DNA of 19,914 nt from Smittium mucronatum (GCA_001953115.1 LSSL01007592.1:1-19914); one strand, 5' to 3'. Positions 10,942-19,914 are shown, counted from the first letter of the stretch. Made by a program: numbers and translations. The notes: generated from the sequence alone by a model not told the origin.

Positions 10942-13900
10942 GACCAACGATAAATCAACAGAAAATATTTCTGCGTGAATCCTTACTTTTTTACTTAAAA
11001 CCACTGAATAAATTATCATCTGTATGAATAAACTTAATTTTGATTATTCCGGCTATTTTTTTGTAAATACGCTGTACGTGAATACAATACCTAATTATTT
11101 GTATTTTTTTTGGTGATCATAATATTAAGTGTTTCTTAAATATATTTTTATTGTATAAAATAATGAATTAATAAATTAATTAATAAAAAATTCAAAAACA
11201 ACATCAATTTCAGGGCAACTCAAGAAATATAGCATCATTCTTTTGATAAAACTAGAATATTATTATAATGTATTTTTAAAAATTATATAGTTTAAAGAGC
11301 TAAATAATTGAAATAAATTCTGTTGAGCCAATATAATTTTTAATAAAAAAAAATTAAACAGGCATTTGATCCCAATAAATAAGTAACATAGTGGAGTATA
11401 TTAAATTTAATTGGTAATAAAAAATATTCAATACTGAATACAAATTGAATTTTAAAATTAATATTAAAAATTTATCCAAATTTTATATTTAATAGCTTAA
11501 AATTAGTTTATTGTTACGGATGTTAAAAAAATAATTATTTAAACTCGATTAATAAAATAATAATACAGTTTAACATATATTGTATATTATAAAAAAGTAT
11601 ATAATAATTTTTTAATAAGATTAAAATAATACATATCAATATAATGGTAATCACAACTTTTATATAATAAAAAACTTCTACTCGATTTATAATTCTATAT
11701 TCCGCCAAGAAAATGCTCAAAAAAATCGGATCAATGTCGAGTAGAGATCAAACCCACTAAAAAAGGATCACATACATGCAAAAAGCATATTTATTTGACC
11801 ATTTTTATTCGATTTCTTATATCTATTGAGTTAATTTAAAAAAACTTTTAGTCTTTGGTAAAGCAACAATAATTTTTTTTTAAACTTATTAAACCAATAA
11901 GCTATATCTTCACAAAAAACCAATTAAAGCATTTAAAAGAATGTCTTATTATTTGAATGTTTTCCAATATGTGAGAAACTATGGCATAGAGTAGAGATGC
12001 TCTTAAGTCAAAACATCAAAATAAAGAAAAAGGTATTTCCTACTGTTAGTTAAAATTTCGATTGAATATGAATGTTTTTTTTTGAGCCTATTTTTAAAAG
12101 TATAAAAATTATATTCGCTATATTAAACTCGAGCTTAAAATTTAATTCCATTAGTTTAAATTAAGACGAAATAAAAATTCATCGGCATTTCAATAGAAAT
12201 TTTTTTTATAATTACCAATAAAAGATGCTCTGAAAATAAGTGGGAATTTTTTTAGGTTCAACTCTAACCCAATAATTCATTTTGATTGCTTCAAATAAAA
12301 TTCCGAAACAAAAAAAAAAACAGTAGAAATGAATTATTGGTAGGTGGAGTAAAGATTATTATTTTTGGATAAAATTTATTGCTTTGAAATAGGTCTTTAA
12401 AAGTATAAAACTCGCAAATTTAATAAGTCAAAATGTGTAGCTAAGACAGAACCTATTGTACTAGACACCTTTTTCCGCAAAGTTTTATATCCTAATTTTA
12501 TTTAAATACAAAATTGGCTTAATAACTGTGTATATTTTTAAAAGCCGTGGTAAAATTTCCAACCCTAAATTCTTCACTAATAATGATTGCTACAGCTAGT
12601 ATTTTAGGTGAATAGAAAATATATTATTACAAATTGAAATTTCTGATAAAAAGGAAATAAGAAACTTCTACAAGTTAAGCTCCAGGTATGCCAAAGAATC
12701 TCCCATGTACATATTTTGCTGCTTTTTGGAAATATTTCTTACATTTGATCAATTTTGTAAATATTTTCAAAAATCTTATAAATTTTGCAATCTCAACCTT
12801 TATTTAGCTGGTAATTCTGGAATTTTTTTTTTCATTTTCAATTAATATTAAGGAAAATTTAATTAATTAATTTGGTGATGAATTTGTTAGTAGATAATGC
12901 TTCTAATGTTTCATAAGAAATGAATGTTCTTTATTTAAATGATACCCAATATTTTTTCACTTAATAAAGTAAATTCTAAAAAGCGAGATTTAAAATTTTA
13001 TTTATTATTCTATCCAAAATATGCAACCCTTAAAAATTATATTTCAAATTAAATGATTAATAAAAGTTAAAGACTTAGATATAATTCTGTAAATAAAAAC
13101 CAAACACAAAAATATAATATGTAACTATTGGCTATTAATCGATTAGTTCCCAAAAATTCCGACTTTAATAATGCAAACACTCTTCTAATGCAGAAGCTAG
13201 TAGAGTTTCTAAGGATGTTGATTTTTAATTGAGTTTATAACCTTTGGAAAATACTATGAAATCCGAATATTTTTTCAATCACTCTTGTTATGTACTCATG
13301 GAAATTCATTTCAATATATTTAAATTTTTAGAATAGTATTTATGCTATTTAAAGACCTGTATAAAAAAAAGTGAAATTAATTATCATTTTCGTTGCATTC
13401 AAGTGTTAAATACTGCAATTGATTAAATTTTAAACATAACTATCTGTATTTGAGAAAACATAGCAAATAGGATTAAATTCATATAAGCTAAAATAAAAAG
13501 TGTTTATACTTTGATTATGAACGAACTCATGAAACAGCTTACTGGCTTCGGAAAAGTTAACACCTTGATTTACACAAAGTTGAAAGCAAACCAATAAAAC
13601 CAATCAACTATGTAAAAGAAGTATTACTATTTTAGAGGGAATATATCATATATACAATAATTAACATGAAACATAATATAAATGAATCTTCATAAAAGAA
13701 TGAGGATTAGAGGTTAATAAAATATTGTAAAAATATTAAGGTTTTTATCTAAAATTTAAAAACCGAAATTGCTTTAAATATGTTAGTTGTTTCAAAAGGT
13801 TGCTTTCTGGGATAATAAATGGCAAAATATAGTTATTTTAGAGATAAGAGACAGACATCTCATCTAGGGGTCGTTTGAATATTATGATATTTTCAGAAAC

Positions 13901-15535
13901 TGAGAGTTGGGATTGTCGAGATTTTCACAAAGATAGTTTTTTTTTTGAAAATGACAAGACGCTGCTAAGGATTTGGGGGAACGCAAACACTCTTTATCTG
14001 AAACAATAAAAAAGGCCGAACCAAGGCGAACAGTTGTAGATTAGAGAAAAGGAAAAAGTTGAGCTTGTAAGAAAACAAGGTGATTGGGGGAGCCAGATAA
14101 GAATTTCATTAATCCAATGCAAATAGTGGTAATTAAAGAGGCAATAATTATCTGGAGTGGCGAATCATTTATTTGATGAATAAAGGAAATTCCATAATTT
14201 ACATAATACTATTCACTAACCACACTCCTTTTTTAGAAAATGGGTTTTGGTCGCTAGCCATCTAATCGTCCAAACTCCCGCACTCGCCTCACCCCCTTGA
14301 AAAAACAGTGGCATAAACGTGAAAGTTTCAAATATATGAGAAGGGAAATAACATTAGAGGGGATAATAACCGATACCACCTGCCAATAATATTTGACGAT
14401 AAAAAAAGAAAAAAACAACTAAAATACATCAGACCTTGAGCACGAGGGAACTAGACTACAAATGTTCCAACCATGATTAATTTGCAAGAATATCAACTGC
14501 AAATCGACAAGTTCGAGGAGGGTAAATGTAAGCAGAATTACAAACAACTTAGTAATGGGTATCCAACTGAAATTCAAATATCACTGCCCTTATCATAAAA
14601 GCCCAATGAATGACTAAAAAATGGGATTCTGAAACATGTATATATTATTGGGTGAAAATAATACGTAAAAAAATTTGTAGTGATCCAGACAATAAGAAAA
14701 TCCAGATCTATTGGATTTCCTTTATTAGTGAATTACAAATGTGTATTATGAATCAATAATTGGTTGAAGTAATAGTTTATACGTGCAATAAATCCTGCTC
14801 TAAACAAGGCAAAATTCAGATCTTGATAAATTACTGGAATAGAAATAAAAAAGCTTATAAAAAATACCTGGATTTATCCTTTAGAAACATGTTTAAAAAG
14901 GGTCCAAGCTTTTAGACTCCACGTCAACTACGAAAGCGAAATTTCATCCAATTGAGTGTCTATAGCTTAATCAATCAAGGACCGTTTAATTAATAAGTCT
15001 ATAATCAGCTATTTTCAGCATTTACTGTTATAAATGCGATCTTTATGGGTACAGTTCTTAGCTCATGGTGTCTAGAGCGTTCTAATTGATCGATTTTCTC
15101 TCAATTTGAACTACATTTTTAGACATTAGTGATACAAAATAGCATTAGATTTTTCCAAGATAATGGGAATAAATTTTTTCCGTAAAATTACTGTAGTATT
15201 CAGTAAACCGAATGTTAGCCATTTCGGATTTTAAAAGTGTGCTGCGTTTCTATTCGATAATTTTTTTTATTGTTATTCAAAGTCATAAAAAATCTAAACA
15301 AAAATAGGTCCATATTTGAAATGAAATCCATTTATTGCCGGCAAAATGTGAGTCATTTCTGCACTCTCTGCCTACAAAATGCTAAAAAGTAATATTTAGT
15401 TGATAGAACTAATTGTGCCGCTATATTAATGCCAATTTCTGCGGATTTTTATTATTTTTTCTAAATAAAATATCATTATTGGCTTATCATTTTTATACAC
15501 ACACCAACTCCCTAGAATTTTAACAAATATAATAA

Positions 15536-15871
15536 GATAGGGTGTTTTGGGTTTTATCAAGAAAAGTAAGGGCTATCAAAGCCCTTGAAATATACTCTAG
15601 ACAATTGGATAGGTTAGGTAATGAGTTGTATATTATTTCCTCAAAAAGCAAATATTTTTACTGGATAGGGGATTAATTTACCAGCGCTAAGGCCAATTGT
15701 TTCTCAAAGAATGATTGGAAGACATGGGTGAAAGGACTAGAAATTCAAGGCCAAAGCAATGTCGTAGGTTTATTCGCAATCTTTAGGGGGAGGGTCAGGA
15801 TTTGTTTCAAGGTTATCTGCCTTAAGCGAAAAATTTATTATCTAAAGACCAATTTAAATGGGATATTTTAA
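15536..15871 (+). pseudogene. possible degraded coding segment, weakly Rad9-like
   Basis: One + strand frame runs 111 codons with a single internal stop (TAA at 15674-15676), where by-eye base composition predicts about eight. The translation includes LDRLGNELYI, SSKSKY and, about 50 residues on, LFAIFRGR. These three motifs resemble, in order, the SRIGDELYL, SSRSAY and SVFR segments in the N-terminal half of the Rad9 checkpoint clamp subunit. The first two are much closer together than in Rad9, and there is no start codon or C-terminal half. A 57-base in-frame intron (15628-15684, GT...AG) could remove the stop, but it would also remove two of the motifs. The identity is tentative and chance is a real alternative. 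Confidence 0.2.
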
Positions 15872-15923
15872 AATTTTCATTGCTTTTTAGAAAAGTCAAC
15901 TCTTATTTAAAACGTCTATAATG

Positions 15924-15963
15924 AGCTGAATATCAGCTTAGTATTATAAAGCTGACTTCAGCT
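15924..15963. repeat. paired AGCTGA/TCAGCT palindromes
   Basis: AGCTGA-ATA-TCAGCT (15924-15938) and AGCTGA-CT-TCAGCT (15950-15963) are two perfect 6-bp-arm palindromes with an 11-base gap. That places four copies of the same half-site in 40 bases, with centres about 25 bases apart. The last half-site overlaps a CAGCTG E-box (15959-15964). Such an arrangement is typical of paired dimer binding sites, but it lies about 1.5 kb before the nearest gene start, so a regulatory role is inference. Confidence 0.6.
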
Positions 15964-16880
15964 GGTTACCACGTTTATTAACTGGCGCTTGAATGAACTT
16001 CTTTGTGCGCATTGGTAATCACATCAATTGATTAGATTAAATAATGGCTGGAATCCTAAATTATTTTAAAAAAAGGGTGAAATTAGGAGGGGGGGGGTGA
16101 TTTCGTTCACCTGGGTTTCATCGTTTAAAGAATCATATCTGAAATAATTCCCGTCATTGCGATTTATATCCAAAACCTCCTTCCAATTCCCAACTGCAAA
16201 TTATAAAGCTGAAAATCGAGTTTTTCCGTGATAGCTTGAAATAGGATTATTAGGGAATGAAATTTGATGGGGTATGATGATATTATCAAGAGAAACGTGA
16301 CCAAGATAAGAGCACAGGGGCCGAATCATTAATCCCGCAATTTAAGGTATCCATTTTCCGTATCATCAAAGGCAATATGCTGAATGGCTGGAATTTTTTT
16401 TCAGTTTTTTTAGACTTAGCCTCAGGTGTCCCAGTATACAACCCAATACTAATTGCACTTCCGTAATAGCGCACAAACCCGGTATTTGAGTACCTCCCAC
16501 CCATTAAAATAGGATTATTAGTGCAATCTCCGCTCCTGCAAAAGCTTGACTTTTAAAATTTAAATTCTTAGAAGCGGCAAAAAAACACACCATATGAATA
16601 ACAAACAATCTAAAACTATATTTATGTTCACTCTTCATTGACTTGCCTCATGTACATATTGCTCACTATTAGTACCATTTGCAGACAAATATGAGAGACT
16701 ATAGCTTTTTTAGGATCTGATTTTTGCCACATCTGCAGTTTGCTGCAAACAAATACCCCTATGTTTCTAAAAGACCGCCGACTGTTTTGACGCTTTTGAA
16801 ATCATTACCGATTAATTTAGATAAGTATCCAGTAATATGCGCGCTTTTAATTTGCCTTAGTCACAGATCAGCATTAATTC

Positions 16881-16935
16881 CCGACTAGGCCAGCTCGTCC
16901 GGCTTAATTGTGGGTGTTTCCCGTTGGTTTCCGGC
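16881..16935. promoter_or_regulatory. CCG-triplet cluster, candidate upstream activating site
   Basis: CCG or CCGG occurs four times in 55 bases (16881, 16899, 16921, 16931), including TCCGGC twice exactly 32 bases apart, roughly 575-630 bases upstream of the acetyl-CoA synthetase start. Zn2Cys6 regulators bind CGG/CCG triplets, and in fungi acetate genes are controlled by such factors (FacB in Aspergillus, Cat8/Sip4 in yeast). The piece CCGTTGGTTTCCGG resembles the yeast CSRE pattern CCRTYSRNCCG but with two extra T, so it is not a true match. The assignment rests on position and composition. Confidence 0.3.
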
Positions 16936-17247
16936 ATTTATTCAGCATGTTGCGATTATGTTGAGAGATTATCAATATATTCATAATAATTTGCTCTATA
17001 ACTAATCCAGTTTAATTTTTTTCCATTTATTGGCCCAAATAAAAAGACCCTGCTTATGATTAATGCATTACGTAAAGCTTTCTATATTTTGCATTTCCAA
17101 CTATCAAACTGTTATCTACCCCTTGTTTTCTACATCTGATCAGTCTTGAAACATAACCCTGATATGGCCCAGTTATAATAGAGCCCGTGTGTCTGTACAA
17201 TATATCTTAATTTGACTTGGTCTTTAATTTTGATCCAGATTCCCTTC

Positions 17248-17256
17248 TATATAAAT
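17248..17256 (+). promoter_or_regulatory. TATA box of acetyl-CoA synthetase gene
   Basis: TATATAAAT stands 262 bases before the main ATG and about 40-60 bases before a strongly pyrimidine-rich tract (17290-17310) ending in CTAGCACAC, where transcription could start. The region from 17241 to 17385 is rich in C and T and has no ATG on the + strand, as expected of a fungal promoter and leader. A weaker TATTTATA is at 17345-17352, but it would leave little room for a leader before the candidate intron. Confidence 0.55.
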
Positions 17257-17385
17257 CCATCTGTCTTCCACAATAAAGATAGATTTATACTCCCCCCTCC
17301 CTCGTCTAGCACACTTAACTCAATAATCTTCTGTACTATTACTCTATTTATACAGGCCCTATCCCTTCCATTACTCAAATTTCAG

Positions 17386-17472
17386 GTAAATGTTGCCCCG
17401 GCATTCCTTTCTCATTGGCTCCTTTAAGCCTCTTCTATTCCCTTCTAACGTTTTTTTTAAAACTTTTTTTAG
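17386..17472 (+). other. candidate 5' UTR intron (87 bp) of the acs gene
   Basis: The donor TTCAG|GTAAATG, a branch site TTCTAAC (CTAAC at 17445-17449), a T-rich tract and the acceptor TTTTTTTAG|GTTTCC give a complete short fungal intron with 22 bases between the branch A and the acceptor end. Splicing joins leader bases up to 17385 to 17473, 37 bases before the ATG at 17510, and removes the only upstream ATG (17390). The intron length is a multiple of three and the frame from 17390 is open into the enzyme, so retained intron would be translated. No RNA evidence is available here, so splicing is inferred from signals only. Confidence 0.65.
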
Positions 17473-17509
17473 GTTTCCCGTGCTTTTTTCCACATCGAAT
17501 AACACTAAA

Positions 17510-19504
17510 ATGTTGAAAAACCCTGTTGAAGTTGACCCTACTACCGCGTTGTATCCTCCTCAAATCAATGCTAGGTACCCAAAGGGCCGCGTACCCGCTA
17601 TTAGTTCTTTTGAACAATACAAGACAATGTACGATCAGTCCCTTAATGACCCTGACACTTTTTGGTCTGAAAGAGCCTCGGAGTTTGTTCATTTCAGTAA
17701 ACCCTATGAAAAAGTTCACAGCGGTTCCTTCAAAGAAGGTGACATGAAATGGTTCGAGGGTGGTGAACTCAACGTTTCTTATAATTGTGTTGATCGCTGG
17801 GCAGAAAAATATCCTGATAACGTCGCCATATCTTTTGAAGCCGACCAACCTGGACATAAAACCGCCACTACTTTTAAAGAACTTTTAGAAAAGGTTTGCC
17901 GTGTCGCCGGTGTTCTAAAATCCTTCGGTCTCAAGAAGGGTGATGGCGTAGCCATCTACATGCCCATGGTACCCGAAGCCCTCGTTGCTATGCTCGCTTG
18001 TGCTCGTCTTGGTCTGGTACATACCGTCGTTTTTGCTGGTTTCTCAGCTCACTCCCTCAGCGAACGTATTAAGGACTCTAACTCAAGAGTTCTTATCACT
18101 GCTGATCAGGGTTACCGTGGTGGAAAGGTCATCCAAACTAAGGCAATTGTTGATGATGCTCTTAAGCTCTGTCCTGATGTCTCCAATGTCCTTGTCTTCG
18201 AGCGCACTGGATCAAAGGATGTAAACTATGTACAAGGTCGTGATCACAAATGGGACGAGGCTTGCAGTACCCAGAGCTCCTATATCCCTCCTGTTGCCGT
18301 GGGTTCAGAAGATCCTTTATTCATACTCCACACCTCTGGATCTACTGGCAAGCCAAAAGGTCTAGTCCATACTACTGCTGGCTACTTGGTAGATGCTGCA
18401 ATGACTTCAAGGTATAGCTTTGATTTGGCTATTGGTGATATTTTCTGTTGCAGTGCCGATGTCGGATGGATAACTGGCCATACATATGGTGTATACGGTC
18501 CACTGTCTCTCGGTGTTACCACAGTTATATTCGAGTCCCTGCCTTCATACCCCGATGGCTCTCGGTTTTGGCAAACTGTTGACGAGCACAAGATTACCCA
18601 ATTTTACACTGCTCCTACCGCTATCCGTGCTCTCCGCCGTCTCGGTGATGAGTATGTAAAATGCTGTGATCTCTCTACTCTTAGGGTAATCGCTTCTGTT
18701 GGTGAGCCAATTAACCCCGAAGCTTGGGTTTGGTACAGTGAACTTGTTGGTAGAAACATGTGTCCAGTTGTCGATACCTACTGGCAAACAGAAACAGGAT
18801 CCCATATCATTACCTCTTTGCCATTCGCCACTACCGCCAAGCCAGGCTCTGCTTCTTTCCCCATGTTCGGAGTTGAGCCCGCTATCCTTGACCCAAACAC
18901 TGGGGTTGAGCTTATAGGCAATGATGTCACAGGTGTCTTGGCTATCAAACGCGACTGGCCTTCACTTGCTCGTACGATTTTGGGCGATCATGATAGATTC
19001 ATGAGCACTTACTTGAACGTATATAAAGGGGTCTACTTTACTGGTGATGGAGCCTCACGTGATGCAGATGGTTACTACTGGATCAGAGGCCGTGTTGATG
19101 ATGTCATCAACGTATCTGGCCATCGTATGTCTACCGCTGAGATTGAATCTGCTATCATCCTCAACGAATCTGTTGCTGAATCTGCCGTAGTTGGTCTTAA
19201 TGACGATATCACCGGTCAGAAGATTTGCGCTTTTGTAACATTACACGATGGTATCAGTGAATCACCTGAGATTGTCAAATCCATTGTAGCTACCGTCCGA
19301 TCAGAAATCGGTCCAATTGCCACCCCAAAACATCTCATCATTGTTGATGAGCTACCTAAGACCAGATCTGGTAAAATTATTCGTCGTGTCCTAAGAAAAA
19401 TTTCATCTAATGAGGCTGACCAATTAGGTGACCTCTCCACTATTTCTGATCCCCACATCTTGGAAGATTTGATTCCTAAGGTTAAAGCTGCTCTTGGCTT
19501 TTAG
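17510..19504 (+). CDS. acs: acetyl-CoA synthetase, AMP-forming (EC 6.2.1.1)
   Basis: This 664-residue enzyme makes acetyl-CoA from acetate, ATP and CoA through an acetyl-AMP intermediate, allowing growth on acetate and supplying acetyl-CoA for lipid synthesis and histone acetylation. Length fits fungal orthologues (about 650-710). Visible motifs, numbered from this start: CoA-site ADQGYRGGK (198-206), P-loop TSGSTGKPKG (275-284), YWQTETG (424-430) with the acetate-pocket Trp425, YFTGDG (509-514), hinge region GRVDDVINVSGHR (527-539), and PKTRSGKIIRR (616-626) with catalytic Lys622, the residue acetylated to switch off bacterial Acs. The C-terminus (ALGF) is not a peroxisomal signal. The ATG at 17510 is chosen because it has A at -3, the conserved N-terminus follows within about 20 residues, and the upstream in-frame ATG (17390) lies in a likely intron. 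The coding part is unbroken. About 52% GC in a sampled line and many C-ending codons, against roughly 20% GC in the distant upstream DNA, suggest strong expression. It could be regulated by carbon source. Confidence 0.97.
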   Translation: MLKNPVEVDPTTALYPPQINARYPKGRVPAISSFEQYKTMYDQSLNDPDTFWSERASEFVHFSKPYEKVHSGSFKEGDMKWFEGGELNVSYNCVDRWAEKYPDNVAISFEADQPGHKTATTFKELLEKVCRVAGVLKSFGLKKGDGVAIYMPMVPEALVAMLACARLGLVHTVVFAGFSAHSLSERIKDSNSRVLITADQGYRGGKVIQTKAIVDDALKLCPDVSNVLVFERTGSKDVNYVQGRDHKWDEACSTQSSYIPPVAVGSEDPLFILHTSGSTGKPKGLVHTTAGYLVDAAMTSRYSFDLAIGDIFCCSADVGWITGHTYGVYGPLSLGVTTVIFESLPSYPDGSRFWQTVDEHKITQFYTAPTAIRALRRLGDEYVKCCDLSTLRVIASVGEPINPEAWVWYSELVGRNMCPVVDTYWQTETGSHIITSLPFATTAKPGSASFPMFGVEPAILDPNTGVELIGNDVTGVLAIKRDWPSLARTILGDHDRFMSTYLNVYKGVYFTGDGASRDADGYYWIRGRVDDVINVSGHRMSTAEIESAIILNESVAESAVVGLNDDITGQKICAFVTLHDGISESPEIVKSIVATVRSEIGPIATPKHLIIVDELPKTRSGKIIRRVLRKISSNEADQLGDLSTISDPHILEDLIPKVKAALGF

Positions 19505-19914
19505 ATTATTTCACTTTTATCAAGTATTATTTTTCCTTTTCCATATTTCATTTAATCTTATCAATCATTTATCTGTTTTTATATTAATTGCGCCTATATA
19601 TTTTATCTCTTTTTCGCTTGTTTTTAATTTTTTGGGCCATTTTTATTTCGACTTTTAAAGGCTGCATGAAAATGTTATAACCCGTACAGAGGCGAGATTT
19701 TTTTTTAGCCGAATTAGAGGCCGAGATGCAAATTGCATTATATAAAATTACTGATTGTTCGATAGGCCAGAATGGCCACCTGGGTGACCGGCAGTGCAAG
19801 ATGGATAAAAAAATTTTGTGTTCAAAATTCAAAAGGTGAAACCACCATATGCATAGTCGACAGAAAAATACAATAACTGAAAAAAATAAAAAGCTACAAA
19901 TTTGGAATAATCAT
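19505..19914. other. 3' flank of the acs gene
   Basis: The 410 bases after the TAG stop begin with a T-rich stretch (19505-19640) that probably contains the 3' UTR and polyadenylation region. There is no AATAAA soon after the stop; TATATATTTT at 19594-19603 is the nearest A/T-rich element of the kind fungi use. No convincing second gene is seen before the right edge: the longest minus-strand frame (19584-19832) lacks an ATG at its start and looks random. Confidence 0.55.
19765..19789. repeat. overlapping GC-rich palindromes downstream of acs
   Basis: GGCCA-GAA-TGGCC (19765-19777) is a perfect inverted repeat that overlaps by one base a second one, CACC-TG-GGTG (19777-19786). The latter in turn overlaps GGTGACC (19783-19789). 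This 25-base GC-rich block lies about 260 bases after the stop codon in otherwise AT-rich sequence. It may be a binding site for the next gene's promoter or a transcript-end structure; nothing visible decides. Confidence 0.4.

Larger units (their letters stand above)
142..13800. other. AT-rich gene desert
   Basis: About 13.7 kb with roughly 17-22% GC in the lines counted by hand. Open frames are short and made of F, I, L, K and N, as expected from AT-rich DNA; the longest with an ATG is 76 codons (minus strand, 4217-4447). No tRNA T-arm with matching stems, rRNA, transposase, reverse transcriptase or CRISPR spacing pattern was recognised. Long A and T tracts are everywhere. The stretch could be heterochromatin, an AT-rich isochore, a regional centromere or simply decayed intergenic sequence; nothing here separates these. 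Discrete repeats inside it are listed separately. Confidence 0.75.
13800..17240. other. intermediate-GC intergenic region with coding-like fragments
   Basis: Base composition rises here relative to the desert (38% and 50% GC in two lines counted). There is no intact gene: stops occur in every frame. Several short stretches use balanced, coding-like codons, for example + strand 14473-14598 (41 codons from ATG), a frame near 14044-14126 rich in charged residues (REKEKVELVRKQGDWGSQI), and minus strand 16286-16504 (72 codons from ATG). None matches a family I recognise with confidence. The zone may hold a decayed gene or transposon, or simply be the extended upstream region of the acetyl-CoA synthetase gene. 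Confidence 0.5.

Noticed and set aside
11535..11720. 61-codon minus-strand frame with hydrophobic centre
   Set aside because: The hydrophobic run is a by-product of ATA/TTA/ATT-rich DNA; no supporting signal.
12254..12271. tRNA T-arm-like sequence GGTTCAACTCTAACC
   Set aside because: Only the outer stem pairs can form; position 51/63 mispairs and no acceptor stem, D-arm or anticodon arm fits upstream.
16286..16504. 72-codon minus-strand ATG frame
   Set aside because: The composition is balanced and it does start with ATG, but I recognise no domain, and a frame of this length is not surprising at this GC content. Mentioned only as a fragment within the intermediate-GC region.
17390..17509. 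Taking the upstream ATG (17390) as the main start of acetyl-CoA synthetase
   Set aside because: It lies four bases inside a well-formed candidate intron, and the conserved family N-terminus begins after the ATG at 17510. Kept as an alternative isoform in the findings rather than as the gene model.
17435..17857. 140-codon minus-strand frame overlapping the acs gene
   Set aside because: It is antisense to conserved coding sequence and resembles no known family; a shadow of acs codon usage. The other short frames inside 17390-19504 are rejected for the same reason.
19584..19832. 82-codon minus-strand frame after acs
   Set aside because: It starts at a TTG, not ATG, runs through the probable acs 3' UTR, and shows no domain.

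Overview
The window looks like fungal nuclear DNA, probably from a lineage with very AT-rich intergenic sequence. Only one gene can be called firmly: an AMP-forming acetyl-CoA synthetase (acs/facA type) at 17510-19504 on the + strand. It is intact and intronless in its coding part, and closest in style to fungal orthologues. A fungal source is supported by a short candidate intron just upstream (GTAAAT donor, CTAAC branch site, T-rich tract then TAG), a TATA box with pyrimidine-rich promoter DNA, and a C-ending codon preference inside the gene. I cannot name the species.

Layout. Positions 1-96 are a perfect (ATT)32 microsatellite that runs off the left edge, followed by a G-rich cluster (129-141). 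From about 142 to 13800 lies an extremely AT-rich desert; hand counts of single 60-base lines gave about 17-22% GC. I see no convincing gene, tRNA, rRNA, CRISPR array or transposase there. It does hold discrete structures: a 13-bp perfect hairpin (5317-5347), a G11 run (5785-5795), a T/G-biased 300-bp stretch with a diverged direct repeat (5941-6240), a cluster of inverted repeats (10398-10510) and a 49-bp tandem duplication (10831-10941). From about 13800 to 17240 the base composition rises (38-50% GC in sampled lines) and short stretches read like coding sequence interrupted by stops. These include a weakly Rad9-like frame (15536-15871), but nothing there is an intact gene. The strongest small structure in this zone is a pair of near-adjacent palindromes built from AGCTGA/TCAGCT (15924-15963).

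The right-hand 2.6 kb is one expression unit: a CCG-triplet cluster that may be an upstream activating site, a TATA box, a pyrimidine-rich leader, a likely 87-bp 5' UTR intron, the acetyl-CoA synthetase gene, and about 400 bp of downstream DNA. The most biologically interesting point is that the intron contains an ATG in frame with the enzyme. Unspliced RNA would therefore encode a 40-residue extension with no acidic residues that resembles a mitochondrial presequence, which could give two differently located forms of the enzyme from one gene. I found no clear sign of a wholly new multi-gene system.
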